A stretch of DNA of 64,000 nt from Methylotetracoccus oryzae. GTDB lineage: Bacteria > Pseudomonadota > Gammaproteobacteria > Methylococcales > Methylococcaceae. Positions 17,430 through 29,662 of this stretch are shown here, one piece after another. Each line of letters begins with the position of its first letter. Position 1 is the first letter of the stretch. The stretch is taken from NCBI RefSeq assembly GCF_006175985.1, contig NZ_SRSH01000022.1, forward strand, positions 19,551 to 83,550. The letters are read 5' to 3'. Under the pieces are notes generated by a model. It made no database searches. It was given only the letters and a program-made list of their open reading frames with translations, and was not told where the DNA came from. The position numbers and the translations under genes are program-made.

Positions 17430-18532
17430 CAGAGATAATTACATTCCCTGCCAGCTGCTGGTCGTTGGATGCGCTGATATCTCGGAGGAGAGGTCGTCGG
17501 GATCAGGTTCTTCTGGGGCAGCGGTGTTCAAGGGCTTGCTGGAACTGGCTATTCCATGGGAATGCCGGAGGTGGCAGTCCATGAGTCGTTGTCGATAGGA
17601 GCCGAATCCTGATTCCGGTGGCGCGGGATCAACTTCAACCTTGGTACCGCATCTGCCTTCATAGATGCCGATCTGGGCTCGCGGCGATACCAATGCTGCG
17701 CGGACGACGCAGGCAGTGGTCCGGCCCGCCTTTGTCACTGATGCTACGATACTCCAATTCTTCTGTTTGACAGTGACGTAGCGCGCATGAATCCTGCAAA
17801 TGGGGGTGGTCAGCGTCGTAAAAAAGTGTATGGGTTTAACGAGGAAGCAGAGAATTTTGACTTTCTCTGAACTCAATGCAGTTGCGTTTCGGGTTGTCGA
17901 TGATCCTCATCAAGGACATGCGAATTCCTTCTTCACGCGACATTATCAGTAGCTGTATCAGTATGAGACCTGGGCTGATGCAAGCCGATCACTTGATCCC
18001 TATTTCAACTGGCTCAGCGTCCGCCATGAATTGCCAGACAGGATTCGTCAGATCTATGACTGGAATAAGAATCTCGGTGGTCTCGACGCTGAGTTTCCGC
18101 CCGTTTGGATGATTCTGGCCCGGTGTGGTGTATTTTTTTTCGACGTCTTCATGATCCTGCTTCGACAGAGAAGGGCCGACTTCAATACGCTTTTTTGCAA
18201 ACAATCGCGCTGCCGCGATGCATCGATACCGCATGGCGCGGCCTTGTGTTGCGCGATCTTTATTCGTCGGTTTTGTGAGTTCTGCGCCATTCGTGCCGCC
18301 TGTCAGGCTCTGTTATTGGAGCGAAAGGGGGGGGCACGCGAGCATGTTTGGCGATACTGACGGCGAACACGGGTGTGCGCTACTGGTATTCCAGGGAAAA
18401 GTGATTCGATAAGGCAATCGCTGGCGGGATGCCAAGGGATGGCAACTTATCCGGTTTCGCATTTGCGTGATGAGCCACGTATCACGCCTGCTCGTGGATA
18501 GGAGAGTCGAGGCATCTTTCGGCGGTGATCGC
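17430..18532. other. 1.1-kb stretch of lower GC without an intact gene
   Basis: Base composition is visibly lower in GC than on either side, with runs of A and T (for example around 17818-17826 and 18130-18140). The frames present are short, lack ribosome-binding sites and have unconvincing composition. The one stretch that reads like protein is the decayed gene at 17787-18120. Lower GC and gene decay suggest acquired or dying DNA; no insertion-sequence ends or direct repeats are evident. Confidence 0.55.
17787..18120 (+). pseudogene. Decayed coding remnant, family unknown
   Basis: ATG 17787 opens a short frame (MNPANGGGQRRKKVYGFNEE) that stops at 17870. The next frame takes over with SELNAVAFRVVDDPHQGH, stops at TAG 17950-17952, and continues in the same frame with ETWADASRSLDPYFNWL and then DRIRQIYDWNKNLGG to about 18110. 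This run reads like real protein (balanced composition, aromatic and charged residues) across one apparent frameshift and one nonsense codon. I do not recognise the family. It could also be a recently lost or horizontally acquired gene. Confidence 0.4.
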
Positions 18533-19072
18533 TCAATGCACGTGCATGGTGCGATTGTTTGCCTTATCGCTTCGTTGCAGCAGGTACCTGTCCTGGTCTC
18601 CGCTCATATGTGCGCCATCACTGGTTAGGTAGAGTAGCGTTTCCTCTCCCTTGATCGCGAGCCGACGCTGCGGGGCATCCTTGTTTGGGGTAAGCGTCAG
18701 AACCCCGGCCGTATCGTCCCACTGATATTTTCCTTTCTCGAAAGACTCCCGGTTCTGGGGCTTCGCAGGCTGTATGACCAAAAGATATCTATCCTTGGCA
18801 TTCAAGGAGAGGGTCATTTTGATGCCATTGCAGTCCTGCTCATGACAGGGAAGGTACCCATAAAAAACGCCCCGGAATTGACCTGGCAATTGACTGGGGC
18901 TCAGGTGCGTTGAGTGATCCATCTCGCCCCCCTGGCTCTGTTCGCGTGCCTTGAGAGCCTTTTCCTGCATTTGCATATCGGTTTCTGCGAGAGCGGCGTT
19001 GAGTGAGGACAGTAGGGCACCGAAGATAAACACTAGGCGTCGTCTGGTCGTGTTCCGGTCGGAAGGTGTCAT
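18533..19072 (-). CDS. NlpE-like periplasmic protein
   Basis: 179 aa. A signal peptide (about 1-29, ending AALAE) is not followed by a lipobox, so it looks soluble and periplasmic rather than a lipoprotein. The core FRGVFYGYLPCHEQDCNGIK followed by MTLSLNAKDRYLL matches the N-terminal domain of NlpE, the copper and envelope-stress sensor. The usual CxxC is spaced as CHEQDC here. The linker and C terminus are rich in Met and His (MQMQ, MDHSTH, MHVH), compatible with metal binding. Monocistronic, downstream of recG. Role in copper or surface sensing is inferred from the family. Confidence 0.75.
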   Translation of the reverse strand: MTPSDRNTTRRRLVFIFGALLSSLNAALAETDMQMQEKALKAREQSQGGEMDHSTHLSPSQLPGQFRGVFYGYLPCHEQDCNGIKMTLSLNAKDRYLLVIQPAKPQNRESFEKGKYQWDDTAGVLTLTPNKDAPQRRLAIKGEETLLYLTSDGAHMSGDQDRYLLQRSDKANNRTMHVH

Positions 19073-19313
19073 ACGGAGCTTCTCCTGTTCCTTTGTTCCT
19101 GATGTGTTTCGCCGTGCGGGCCGGACCTGCCTGCCGCCATTTACGATCGTCGCGGTATATTAGCGTGCCTGACCGGCGCTGTCCTTTGTTCTGGTGTTGT
19201 GGGTGTCTGAGCCGAAGTCGCGTCTGTGAACTCGGGCGCGTAGTATCGCCTCGGTATGGCAAAAGTGGTGAGCGGCTGGTTCGGGACAGTCGGCTCATCG
19301 GCGACTTTGCCGG

Positions 19314-21389
<2,076 letters not shown>

Positions 21390-21399
21390 CGGCGTGGGG

Positions 21400-21786
21400 C
21401 TATTGACCGATGACCAGTATCGCGTCCATTTCGACCGCGGCGCCGCGCGGCAGTGACGCGACGCCAATCGCAGCCCGGGCCGGGTAGGGTTCGGAAAAAT
21501 AGTCCGACATGACCGCATTCACCCGCGGAAAGTGCGTCAGGTCGGTGAGGTAGACGTTCAGCTTGACGATGTCGGACAGGCCTCCGCCCGCCGCCGCCGC
21601 GACTGCTTGCAGGTTGTCCAGCACACGTCGTATCTGCGTGTCGATCGGGCCGGCCACCAACTCCATCGTGGCCGGGTCCAGCGGGATCTGGCCCGACAAA
21701 TACACGGTGTCGCCGGTTCGGATCGCCTGCGAATACGTGCCGATCGCGGCGGGGGCCTGATCGGTGTGAATCACTTGCCTAGTCAT
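21400..21786 (-). CDS. ridA: RidA family enamine/imine deaminase
   Basis: 128 aa. It hydrolyses reactive enamines and imines (2-aminoacrylate) formed by PLP enzymes. The family pattern is complete: an N-terminal [17 protein letters not shown] and the C-terminal [20 protein letters not shown]105 (SLPRGA) and E120 correspond to the active-site positions of the family, placed approximately. It overlaps the spoT 3' end by 8 bp and recG follows at once, so the three are probably cotranscribed. Confidence 0.95.
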   Translation of the reverse strand: MTRQVIHTDQAPAAIGTYSQAIRTGDTVYLSGQIPLDPATMELVAGPIDTQIRRVLDNLQAVAAAAGGGLSDIVKLNVYLTDLTHFPRVNAVMSDYFSEPYPARAAIGVASLPRGAAVEMDAILVIGQ

Positions 21787-23977
21787 GCCTGCGGGTCTTC
21801 TTGGTTTCCGATTTGACGCGTGTGATGCGCGTGACGACCGACAGCTTGCGCAACTCCCGCATCACGTTGGCCAGGTGGGCCCGGTCGCGAACGCTGAGCG
21901 TAATGATGTCGGTCGATATCTGGTTGTCCTGATTCGTGATTTGGACGTTTTCGATATTGGCGGACATCCGGGAGATGCTTGCCGCGACCTGGGCCAGCGT
22001 GCCGGGCTGGTTGAGCAGTTCGAGCCGGATCACGGCCGGGAAGTCGCCGCTGGCCTGCTTGTCCCACTCGACGTCCACCCAGTTCATCTGCTTCATCCGC
22101 AGCTCGGTGACGTTCTTGCAGTCGCTCTGGTGGATAACCAGGCCCTTGCCCGGATTGAAGAAACCGATGATCGGATCGCCCGGAATCGGGCGACAGCATT
22201 TGCCCAGGTTCACGACCATGTTTTCGGTGCCCTTGATCACGAGCGGGGAGCGCGTCCTCTTTCGCGATCCTTGGGTCGTATCGGGACCGGCTTCATCCTG
22301 AACCAGGTGCTTGATGATCAGGAATGGCAGTCGGTTGCCGAGGCCAAGGTCTTCCAGCAGCGCATCGAGTGACGGGAGGTCCAGACTCGTCAGGAGTTGG
22401 TTGATATTTTCGCCGGGCAGGTCCTCCAGCGTCGTGCCCTGGGCCGCGAGTTCCTTCTCGAGCAGGCGTCGGCCGAGCGCGATGGCTTCCTGCTTCTTGA
22501 AATTCCTCAGGTAGCTGCGTATCGCGGCCCGCGCTTTCGCTGTCACGACATAGCTCAGCCACATCGGGTTCGGACGTGCCCACGGGGCGGTCACGATCTC
22601 GATGGTCTGGCCGTTCTCGAGGGTGGTTTGCAACGGCACCAGCGCGCGGTCGATACGGGCTGAAACGCAGGCATTGCCGATGTCGGTATGGACGGAATAG
22701 GCGAAGTCGACGACGGTCGCGCCGCGTGGCAGCTTGATGATCTTGCCGCGTGGGGTGAACACGTAGACTTCCTGCTGGAAAAGGTCGACCTTCAGGTTGT
22801 CGAGGAACTCAAGCGAGTCGCCGGCGGTTTGCTGGATTTCGAGCAGGTTGCGCAGCCACTCATAGGCGCGGGCCTGACTGCGGTCGCCGAGTTCGCTGTC
22901 GGACTTGTACAGCCAGTGGGCGGCAATGCCGGACTCTGCGACCTGGTTCATGGCGCGCGTCCGGATCTGAATCTCGAGCGGCATCCCGTGCGGACCGATC
23001 AGTACGGTGTGCAGTGATTGATAGCCGTTGCCCTTCGGTACGGCAATGTAATCCTTGAAGCGGCCGGGCACCGGCTTGTAGAGGTTGTGCACCATCCCCA
23101 GCGAGCGGTAGCACTCGTCGACGTTACCGACGACGATCCGGAACGCGAAGAAATCGTGTACCTGCTGGAAAGTCAGCCGTTTGCTCCGCATCTTCTGATA
23201 CAGGCTGAACAGGTGCTTCTCCCGGCCGATGACCTGGTAGCCGACGATGCCGGCCTGTTCGAGTCGCTTCTTGACGCTGCTCTCGATGAGCGCCATGACT
23301 TCCTTGCGGTTGCCGCGGGCCTTGCGGACGGCTTGCTGCAGCACCCGATAGCGCAGCGGGTGCATCGCCGCGAAGCCCAGGTCTTCCAGTTCGATCCGGA
23401 CCTCGTTCATGCCCAGCCGGCTCGCGATCGGGGCATAGATATCCAGGGTTTCGCGGGCGATGCGGCGTCGGCGCGGCGGGCTCATCGCTTCCAGCGTTCG
23501 CATGTTGTGCAGCCGGTCCGCGAGCTTGACCATGATGACGCGCAGGTCCTTGATCATCGCCAGGACCATTTTGCGCACGTTCTGTGCCTGCGCTTCGGCG
23601 CTGGATTTGCAGTCGAGCTGCGTCAGCTTGCTGACGCCGTCGACCAGTTCGGCCACCTCGTCGCCGAAATCCTGGCGCAACTGCTCCTTGGTGACCGGTG
23701 TGTCCTCGATGACGTCGTGCAGGATTGCCGCCATGATGCCTTTGGCATCCATGCGGAGTTCGGCGAGTATCAATGCCACCGACAGGGGATGGCAGATGTA
23801 GGGTTCGCCGCTGAGCCGGAACTGCCCCTCGTGCGCCGTGCGCGCGGCCTCGTAGGCGCGGAAGATGTCGGCGATCTGCGGTGCGTCGAGGTACGACGCG
23901 GCGATCCCGGTGAGCCGTCTCGCCAGTTTGTCCTGCGGGAGTTCAGGCGCTTCCGTGCGTGACAGCGGGATGATCAT
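21779..23977 (-). CDS. spoT: Bifunctional (p)ppGpp synthetase/hydrolase SpoT
   Basis: 732 aa from ATG 23977 (a GTG at 24007 in frame is the alternative). Domains in order: HD hydrolase ([21 protein letters not shown]), synthetase with [12 protein letters not shown] ([14 protein letters not shown]), a helical and conserved-cysteine region ([15 protein letters not shown]) and a C-terminal ACT domain. Both hydrolase and synthetase motifs look intact, so it should control the stringent-response alarmone. Follows rpoZ by 182 bp on the minus strand. Length is slightly above the E. coli protein (702). Confidence 0.96.
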   Translation of the reverse strand: MIIPLSRTEAPELPQDKLARRLTGIAASYLDAPQIADIFRAYEAARTAHEGQFRLSGEPYICHPLSVALILAELRMDAKGIMAAILHDVIEDTPVTKEQLRQDFGDEVAELVDGVSKLTQLDCKSSAEAQAQNVRKMVLAMIKDLRVIMVKLADRLHNMRTLEAMSPPRRRRIARETLDIYAPIASRLGMNEVRIELEDLGFAAMHPLRYRVLQQAVRKARGNRKEVMALIESSVKKRLEQAGIVGYQVIGREKHLFSLYQKMRSKRLTFQQVHDFFAFRIVVGNVDECYRSLGMVHNLYKPVPGRFKDYIAVPKGNGYQSLHTVLIGPHGMPLEIQIRTRAMNQVAESGIAAHWLYKSDSELGDRSQARAYEWLRNLLEIQQTAGDSLEFLDNLKVDLFQQEVYVFTPRGKIIKLPRGATVVDFAYSVHTDIGNACVSARIDRALVPLQTTLENGQTIEIVTAPWARPNPMWLSYVVTAKARAAIRSYLRNFKKQEAIALGRRLLEKELAAQGTTLEDLPGENINQLLTSLDLPSLDALLEDLGLGNRLPFLIIKHLVQDEAGPDTTQGSRKRTRSPLVIKGTENMVVNLGKCCRPIPGDPIIGFFNPGKGLVIHQSDCKNVTELRMKQMNWVDVEWDKQASGDFPAVIRLELLNQPGTLAQVAASISRMSANIENVQITNQDNQISTDIITLSVRDRAHLANVMRELRKLSVVTRITRVKSETKKTRRHD

Positions 23978-24159
23978 GACGGCCCGGGCCTGCTGCGGGC
24001 CAGGCACTGGTTGGCGGAGAACCCTGGCCGGTATGGCAACGCCCCGACGATCGGGATCATCGTGGTCGGCAGGGGTTCCGTGAGAGTGACCATGACGGCG
24101 TGGTAAAGCTTGGGTTGAGATTCATCCACGCGTCGAGGTCAGCAAACCGTCCTTGCCTG

Positions 24160-24444
24160 TCAAATGTCGTCGTCGAAATCGGCGTGGTCGTCGAAATGCA
24201 CCGGCGGCATCGGGCGCTCGATCACGAAACGATCGGGCTTGGGCGCCTCATGCAGGTAGGCAGGACCAATCTCCCCGGCGGCGATCTCCCGCAAGGCAAC
24301 CACCGTCGGCTTGTCGTTGGTCCAGGGAACCTTGGCATCGTCGGGGTAGCGTGCGATCTGCCGCGCGCGCTTGGCGGCCAGCAGGACGAGTTGGAAACGG
24401 TTTTCGACCTTGTCGAGGCAATCCTCGACTGTCACTCTTGCCAT
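24160..24444 (-). CDS. rpoZ: RNA polymerase omega subunit
   Basis: 94 aa. The N-terminal half has the omega signature ([28 protein letters not shown]). It binds beta' and supports RNA polymerase assembly and ppGpp response, which fits its position directly before spoT. The C-terminal half is proline- and acid-rich and ends in DDDI, as in other gammaproteobacteria. gmk, the usual upstream neighbour, is absent here. Confidence 0.96.
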   Translation of the reverse strand: MARVTVEDCLDKVENRFQLVLLAAKRARQIARYPDDAKVPWTNDKPTVVALREIAAGEIGPAYLHEAPKPDRFVIERPMPPVHFDDHADFDDDI

Positions 24445-24828
24445 GAAACTACCTCTGGACGGCTCGGCGTTGCGTAAGGGGGAAACTAGTATCGCCCAAA
24501 GCTCGCGCTGCTGTACAGCGTTTTGACAACGCTCTGTCGCGTCTTGTTCACAGCGTGGTGGTTACGGCCACTCGGCCGCTGCCGAGCCTGGGGAGAATCT
24601 CGGGTTGCGGGAGGCTCGTGGGTAACCATTCACCACCCCTCATGCTGGGTAGTGGGAGCGGGCCGGGAGGGCGAGACCGTCTGCGGGAGGGAGCCCGCAG
24701 GCTAGCCTCCAGGGACGGATTCACGGCGTGTCTCGGCTTCCCCGCCCGCTCCCGCGAGAGGGAGGCGTGAACCGTTACGGCTCGTGGCCTCCCGCAGCGG
24801 ATCCTGGCTAGAACGGTCTGGGCGACTT
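24445..24828. other. 384-bp intergenic region between rpoZ and pgk
   Basis: It contains the rpoZ promoter region (minus strand, just above 24445) and, at 24645-24779, one copy of the 135-bp repeat listed separately. The remainder, including a GGGAGGCTCGTGGGTAACC segment near 24610, encodes nothing that I recognise. Confidence 0.6.
24645..24779 (-). repeat. 135-bp dispersed repeat, copy 1
   Basis: The reverse complement matches 63741-63875 over the full 135 bp with 8 mismatches by eye (about 94% identity) and no gaps. Read in the pgk direction it begins CGTAACGGTTCACGCC and ends CTCCCACTACCCAG, 49 bp after the pgk stop. It includes inverted Gly/Cys-rich-coding-like GC arms (CCTCCC near GGGGAGG-type sequence) able to fold. 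There is no transposase. It may be a non-autonomous element or an extragenic palindrome family. Confidence 0.85.
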
Positions 24829-26010
24829 TCAGCCGCCTGCCGCGCGCTTTTCGAGCATCGCGACTGCAGGCAGCACCTTGCCTTCGAGGAACTCGAGGAA
24901 GGCGCCGCCGCCGGTGGAGGTGTAGGACACCTTGTCGTTGATGCCGTACTTGTCGATTGCCGCCAGCGTGTCGCCGCCACCGGCGATCGAGAAGCCGGCG
25001 CTTTCGGCGATGGCCAGCGACACGGTCTTGGTGCCTTCAGCGAACTGGTCGATTTCGAACACGCCGACCGGACCGTTCCAGACGAGGGTAGCGGCCTTCT
25101 TGATCAGCTCGGCATAGCAGGCTGCGGTTTCCGGACCGATATCGAGGATCATGTCGTCCTCGGCCACGTCGGCGACCTTCTTGACCGTTGCTGCAGCGGT
25201 CTCGGCGAATTCCTTGGCGCAAACGACATCGGTCGGGATCGGGATCTCGCCGCCCTTGGCCTTCGCGGCCTCGATCAGGCGCTTGGCTTCGGGGATCAGG
25301 TCGACTTCGCACAGCGACTTGCCGACCGGGTAGCCCGCTGCGGCGAGGAAAGTGTTGGCGATGCCGCCGCCGACGATCAGCTGATCCACTTTGGTCGACA
25401 GCGAATCGAGCACGGTCAGTTTGGTCGAGACCTTGGAGCCGCCGACGATGGCCAGCAGCGGGTGCGCCGGGTGGCTCAGTGCCTTGCCGAGTGCATCCAG
25501 CTCGGCCGATAGCAGCAGGCCGGCACAGGCGACCGGCGCGTGCACGCCGACGCCATGGGTCGAAGCCTCGGCGCGGTGCGCCGTACCGAAGGCATCCATG
25601 ACGTAGACGTCGCATAGCGCCGCCATCTTCTGCGCCAGTTCCGGATTGTCCTTCTTCTCGCCCTTGTTGAAACGGACGTTCTCGCACAGCACGACCTCGC
25701 CCGGGGCTACGTCCACGCCGCCCAGCCAGTCCCTGACCAGCGTGACCGGCTTGCCGAGCAACTCGCCCAGACGCTCCGCGACCGGTTGCATCGAGAACTC
25801 TTCGGCATATTCACCCTCGGTCGGACGGCCGAGATGCGACATCACCATGACCCGGCCGCCGGCTTCCATTGCGGCCTTGATCGTCGGCACGCTGGCGCGG
25901 ATGCGAATGTCGCTGGTGACCTTGCCATTCTTGACCGGCACGTTCAGATCCTCGCGGATCAGTACGCGCTTGCCCTTGAGATCGAGGTCGGTCATGCGGA
26001 GGAAAGTCAT
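24829..26010 (-). CDS. pgk: Phosphoglycerate kinase
   Basis: 393 aa from ATG 26010 with AGGAGA 7 nt upstream; the open frame begins earlier, but this start gives the normal length. It catalyses ATP formation from 1,3-bisphosphoglycerate, reversibly. Family signatures are present: [12 protein letters not shown] at the N terminus, [13 protein letters not shown], the ADP-binding [10 protein letters not shown] and the C-terminal [10 protein letters not shown]. gap, tkt and fba, frequent neighbours, are absent here; a thioredoxin-like gene precedes it by 32 bp. Confidence 0.97.
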   Translation of the reverse strand: MTFLRMTDLDLKGKRVLIREDLNVPVKNGKVTSDIRIRASVPTIKAAMEAGGRVMVMSHLGRPTEGEYAEEFSMQPVAERLGELLGKPVTLVRDWLGGVDVAPGEVVLCENVRFNKGEKKDNPELAQKMAALCDVYVMDAFGTAHRAEASTHGVGVHAPVACAGLLLSAELDALGKALSHPAHPLLAIVGGSKVSTKLTVLDSLSTKVDQLIVGGGIANTFLAAAGYPVGKSLCEVDLIPEAKRLIEAAKAKGGEIPIPTDVVCAKEFAETAAATVKKVADVAEDDMILDIGPETAACYAELIKKAATLVWNGPVGVFEIDQFAEGTKTVSLAIAESAGFSIAGGGDTLAAIDKYGINDKVSYTSTGGGAFLEFLEGKVLPAVAMLEKRAAGG

Positions 26011-26042
26011 TGAAGTCTCCTGGAAGTTGGGGGAAAGGGGAA

Positions 26043-26603
26043 TCAGCCGCCGGCACGCCACTTTATCGAGCAGCCGATGCTAGGAATCTGGTGTTCGGGG
26101 CCCCGGTCGGTTTCCGCAATCTGCTTCATGGCATCCAGCAGTTCGCGAGGCGCATCATCCGATGCGGCGGCCCGGCCGCTGGCATCGAGGCGGCCGCGGT
26201 ACTGCAGTTCGAGCCGGCTGTTGTAGCCGAAGAAATCCGGCGTACAGACGGCGCCATAGGCCTTTGCAACAGCCTGGGTCTCGTCGAACAGGTACGGAAA
26301 CGGGAACCCGAACTCGGCGGCAACGGCCTGCATGTTCGCGAAGGAGTCTTCCGGGTAGTCGGCCGGATCGTTGGACATGATGCCCACCGCGCCGATGCCG
26401 CAGGCGGCGAGTTCGGCGACGTCGCGCACGAGTCGCTCCCGTATCGCCTTCACATAGGGACAGTGATTGCAGATGAACATGACCAGCAGGCCATGCGGGC
26501 CGCGGCACCGGTCCAGAGTCCAGATGCCGCCGTCGGTGCCGGGGAGTTCGAAGGGGATGGCTTGACGGCCGAAGTCGCAAACGGGGGTTTCGATGGCGGC
26601 CAT
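26043..26603 (-). CDS. Thioredoxin-like (AhpC/TSA-fold) protein
   Basis: 186 aa. Thioredoxin fold with the CxxC-type active site C45-N-H-C48 in [12 protein letters not shown], followed by the [15 protein letters not shown] loop and [12 protein letters not shown], as in a widespread family annotated as thioredoxin family or redoxin proteins. No signal peptide, so probably cytoplasmic. It may reduce a thiol or act as peroxidase; the substrate is unknown. Its C terminus ends 32 bp before the pgk ATG and it may share that transcript. Confidence 0.88.
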   Translation of the reverse strand: MAAIETPVCDFGRQAIPFELPGTDGGIWTLDRCRGPHGLLVMFICNHCPYVKAIRERLVRDVAELAACGIGAVGIMSNDPADYPEDSFANMQAVAAEFGFPFPYLFDETQAVAKAYGAVCTPDFFGYNSRLELQYRGRLDASGRAAASDDAPRELLDAMKQIAETDRGPEHQIPSIGCSIKWRAGG

Positions 26604-26738
26604 TCTGCTCCGGTCCGATCATCTCAAGACACGGGATGATAGCAAATAAGATTTGCGGCTTGCCACGACGAAGGCAGGCACCGCATGCTGACGCGGCGCG
26701 CCAATGCGTGAATCCAGGTCACCGAGAGGAGTTATGTC

Positions 26739-27320
26739 ATGGGTCCTGAGGAACCTCCCACCGATTTTCTGCGCAGGTTTCCGGACGGTCTTCCGCGGCC
26801 ATCTGACGATGGCGCCTGCGATCATCTTGAGGGGACCCGGCTACCATCAGTGGAGCTGCAATCAACTACCGGCAGGGTAGTCGATCCGTCCCGTATCCCC
26901 GGCTGGGTGGTGCTGTTCTGCTATCCGATGACCGGCCGGCCGGGGCGCCCCATTCCCGAGGGCTGGGTGCAGATTCCAGGGGCGGCCGGCTGCACGCCGC
27001 AAGCGTGCTCCTTCCGGGATCGCCATCACGAGTTGCAGCCGCTGGGTACGACCGTGTTCGGTCTCAGCGCTCAGGAAGCCGCAGACCAGCTTGAAGCCGC
27101 GGAACGGTTGGAACTCCCGTTTCCGTTGCTGAGCGATGCGGACTTGCGGTTTGCGAACGCATTGCATTTGCCGCAGTTCGAGGTCGAGGGTTTGCGTTTG
27201 CTCCGGCGCGTAACGCTGGTTTGCCAGACCGGGTTGATTCGCAAGTTCTTCTATCCTGTTTTTCCGCCCGACCGGAATGTCGATGAAGTTTTGACGTGGT
27301 TGCGCAGGCACGGCCGCTAG
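26739..27320 (+). CDS. Peroxiredoxin (BCP/PrxQ-like)
   Basis: 193 aa from ATG 26739, with GAGAGGAG 7 nt upstream. AhpC/TSA fold with the pattern AAGCTPQACSFRD: C85 is the likely peroxidatic and C90 the likely resolving cysteine, the PrxQ spacing. An N-terminal extension of about 30 residues precedes the fold. It would reduce hydrogen or organic peroxides using thioredoxin. Monocistronic; converges on ubiB with 23 bp between stops. The CTPQAC core is typical; the GRPGRPIPEGW loop before it is longer than usual. Confidence 0.85.
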   Translation: MGPEEPPTDFLRRFPDGLPRPSDDGACDHLEGTRLPSVELQSTTGRVVDPSRIPGWVVLFCYPMTGRPGRPIPEGWVQIPGAAGCTPQACSFRDRHHELQPLGTTVFGLSAQEAADQLEAAERLELPFPLLSDADLRFANALHLPQFEVEGLRLLRRVTLVCQTGLIRKFFYPVFPPDRNVDEVLTWLRRHGR

Positions 27321-27343
27321 CTCGGCCTGCGAAGAACGCACGC

Positions 27344-28993
27344 TCAGCGCCAGGCGGAAAACAGCAGCGCGGCGCCGGTGACGCCGGTGAGCCATAGCAC
27401 GGCGGGTGCCCAGGCCGTCATCAGGGCGGGGGGCGGGACCGCGAACAACAGCGTCGTCGCGATCAGCAGCGTGGCTCCGGCGACGCTGCGCGTCAGCCGC
27501 TGCTGGCCGCTGCGGATTTCGGCACGCAAGTCCTGCAATTCGCGCGAACGGAAACTGACTTCGAGCCTGCCGTCGACGGTATCGCGCAGTGCGCGGTGGA
27601 CCAGTCCGGGAAACTCGGGCCATTGTTGCGCCCAGTCCGGCAGTTGGAGGCGGACCTTCTCGAACGCCGCCTTGGGGCCGATTTGTTCGCGGAACCACTT
27701 TTCCAGGAAAGGCTTTGCCGTTTTCCACAGATCCAGCTCGGGATAGAGCTGCCGACCCAGACCCTCGATGTTGAGCAGCGTCTTCTGCAGCAGCACGAGT
27801 TGCGGCTGCACCTGCATGTCGAAGCGCTGCGCGACCTGGAACAGCCGCAGCAGCAGCGCACCGTAGGAAATCTCGCTGAGCGGCTTCTCGAAAATCGGTT
27901 CGCAGACGGTCCGGACCGCAGATTCGAATTCCTCGACACGGGTCGAGGCCGGTACCCATCCCGACTCGATATGCATTTCCGCGACGCGCCGGTAGTCGCG
28001 GTTGAAGAAGGCCAGCAGGGCTTCCGCGACATAATGCTGATCGGCGCGGGACAGGCTGCCGACGATGCCGAAATCGATTGCGATGTACCGTGCGGGAGGC
28101 AACACGAAGATATTGCCGGGGTGCATGTCGGCGTGGAAGAAATTGTCCCGGAACACCTGTGTGAAGAAGATCTCCACACCGCGTTCTGCCAGGAGCCGGA
28201 AATCGACTTCGGCGCCGCGGAGTTGCTCGATGTCGCCGACGGGAATGCCCGAAATTCGCTCCATGACCATCACGGCCTGGCGCGTGTAATCCCAATAGAT
28301 GCGGGGGATGTAGAGGATCTCGGAGCCTTCGAAGCGGCGCCGGATTTCGGCGGCGTTGGCGGCTTCGCGCACCAGATCGAGTTCATCGAGGATCGTCTTG
28401 CGGAACTCGGCAACGACGTCGATGGGCCGGAACCGTCGGGCTTCCTGCCAGAACCGCTCGGCGGTCGTCGCGAGGCGCTCCAGCAGGTCGAGATCGGAGC
28501 GGATGCGGCGGTCGATGCCCGGCCGTAGGACTTTGACGACCACGGACTCGCCGCTGTGCAGCCGCGCCGCGTGTACTTGAGCCACCGAGGCCGAGGCGAG
28601 GGCGTTTTCATCGAATTCGGCAAACAACTCCAGGACCGGCCGTCCGAGTGCCTGCTCGATGATTTGCTGGGCGTCGGCGCCGGGGAAGGGTGGGACCTGA
28701 TCCTGCAATTTGACAAGTTCGTCGGCAATGTCGTCCGGCAGCAGGTCGCGCCGCGTCGACAGGGCCTGGCCGAACTTGACGAAGATGGGCCCCAGGTCTT
28801 CCAGCGCGCGGCGCATCCGCGCCGCCCGCGGGCCGCGCACATCGCGGAGCCAGGTGCCTGGCGTCAGCTGGGCGGCGAGCCGCAGCGGTGTGGGGAGCGG
28901 TACCGCCAGCAGCAGATCGTCCAGGCCGTGGTACAGCAGCACCCACTGAATGTGCAGCAGCCGCCGCAGCGACTTGATCGACGAGAACGCCAT
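27344..28993 (-). CDS. ubiB: UbiB, ABC1/ADCK-type kinase-like ubiquinone biosynthesis protein
   Basis: 549 aa, normal for UbiB. Atypical-kinase motifs are present: KxGQ ([12 protein letters not shown]), the Ala-rich loop [15 protein letters not shown], the catalytic-loop region [10 protein letters not shown] and the metal-binding AIDFGIVG. Two C-terminal membrane helices anchor it to the inner membrane. It supports ubiquinone synthesis, perhaps by extracting hydrophobic precursors. Third in the minus-strand series ubiE-ubiJ-ubiB, with 9-bp gaps. Confidence 0.97.
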   Translation of the reverse strand: MAFSSIKSLRRLLHIQWVLLYHGLDDLLLAVPLPTPLRLAAQLTPGTWLRDVRGPRAARMRRALEDLGPIFVKFGQALSTRRDLLPDDIADELVKLQDQVPPFPGADAQQIIEQALGRPVLELFAEFDENALASASVAQVHAARLHSGESVVVKVLRPGIDRRIRSDLDLLERLATTAERFWQEARRFRPIDVVAEFRKTILDELDLVREAANAAEIRRRFEGSEILYIPRIYWDYTRQAVMVMERISGIPVGDIEQLRGAEVDFRLLAERGVEIFFTQVFRDNFFHADMHPGNIFVLPPARYIAIDFGIVGSLSRADQHYVAEALLAFFNRDYRRVAEMHIESGWVPASTRVEEFESAVRTVCEPIFEKPLSEISYGALLLRLFQVAQRFDMQVQPQLVLLQKTLLNIEGLGRQLYPELDLWKTAKPFLEKWFREQIGPKAAFEKVRLQLPDWAQQWPEFPGLVHRALRDTVDGRLEVSFRSRELQDLRAEIRSGQQRLTRSVAGATLLIATTLLFAVPPPALMTAWAPAVLWLTGVTGAALLFSAWR

Positions 28994-29002
28994 GTCCGAG
29001 GG

Positions 29003-29653
29003 CTAGTCGTGCGGGACCGGCGCGGCGGCGGTCGCAGTACGCAGTCGCGTCAGCCGCGCTTCGAGCCGATCGCAGTCTTCGCGCAGGCGGTCGACGCCGG
29101 ACAGGAACGCCTCGCCCTCGGCGGGTGCCGGGATTTCCCGGACTTCCTCCTGCAGAAACTCGGTGACATCTTCGCGGACGGTCGTGGCAGTCCGTTCGGC
29201 CCAGGCGTGAGCGGCGTCGGCCACGCCGGCGACATGTCCCGCAACGATCGGTCCCAGCAGCGACGAGACCCGTTCGCGCCATTCCCGGGAAGCACTCGTG
29301 AAAATCTTGCGCAAGGCATCGGCGACATCAGTGTTGCCATCGATCCGGATATCGCCGGCGGCGAGCGCCTGATGCGGCGACCGACCGAGCCCCAGTCGGG
29401 CAAAGGCCGGCAACGAGCCCGTCAGCATCGCATCGGGCGTAGTGCCGGACTCCATCTGGATCTGCAGTCCTTCGGGCGTCGGCAGCAGGTAGGTCGTGAA
29501 TCCGGGCGGGTCGACACGTAGCGCGATGGTCCGGCCGGACAAGGCCTGCAACTGCTGGCGGCTGGCGTCCGAGCCGAGGAACCAGCGGCCCAGCGCCTGT
29601 TCCAGTACTGCGACGGCCGCCGTTCTGGCGATCAAGGTGACTTCGCCGGTCAT
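29003..29653 (-). CDS. ubiJ: UbiJ, SCP2-domain ubiquinone biosynthesis accessory factor
   Basis: 216 aa. The N-terminal half is an SCP2 lipid-binding fold (for example GLQIQMESGTTPDAMLTGSL), the C-terminal half amphipathic helices and a coiled coil (VDRLREDCDRLEARLTRL). UbiJ binds ubiquinone intermediates and helps assemble the soluble Ubi complex. It sits between ubiE and ubiB with 9-bp gaps on both sides, as in other gammaproteobacteria. That placement makes the call firm despite low sequence conservation of the family. Confidence 0.92.
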   Translation of the reverse strand: MTGEVTLIARTAAVAVLEQALGRWFLGSDASRQQLQALSGRTIALRVDPPGFTTYLLPTPEGLQIQMESGTTPDAMLTGSLPAFARLGLGRSPHQALAAGDIRIDGNTDVADALRKIFTSASREWRERVSSLLGPIVAGHVAGVADAAHAWAERTATTVREDVTEFLQEEVREIPAPAEGEAFLSGVDRLREDCDRLEARLTRLRTATAAAPVPHD

Positions 29654-29662
29654 GATGCGCGA

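Noticed and set aside
17439..17876. 145-codon minus-strand frame
   Set aside because: No ribosome-binding site, no recognisable motif, and it overlaps the decayed coding remnant.
26862..28295. 477-codon minus-strand frame across ubiB and the peroxiredoxin gene
   Set aside because: Out of frame with ubiB, Arg/Pro-rich, and it crosses a convergent gene boundary; an alternative-frame shadow.
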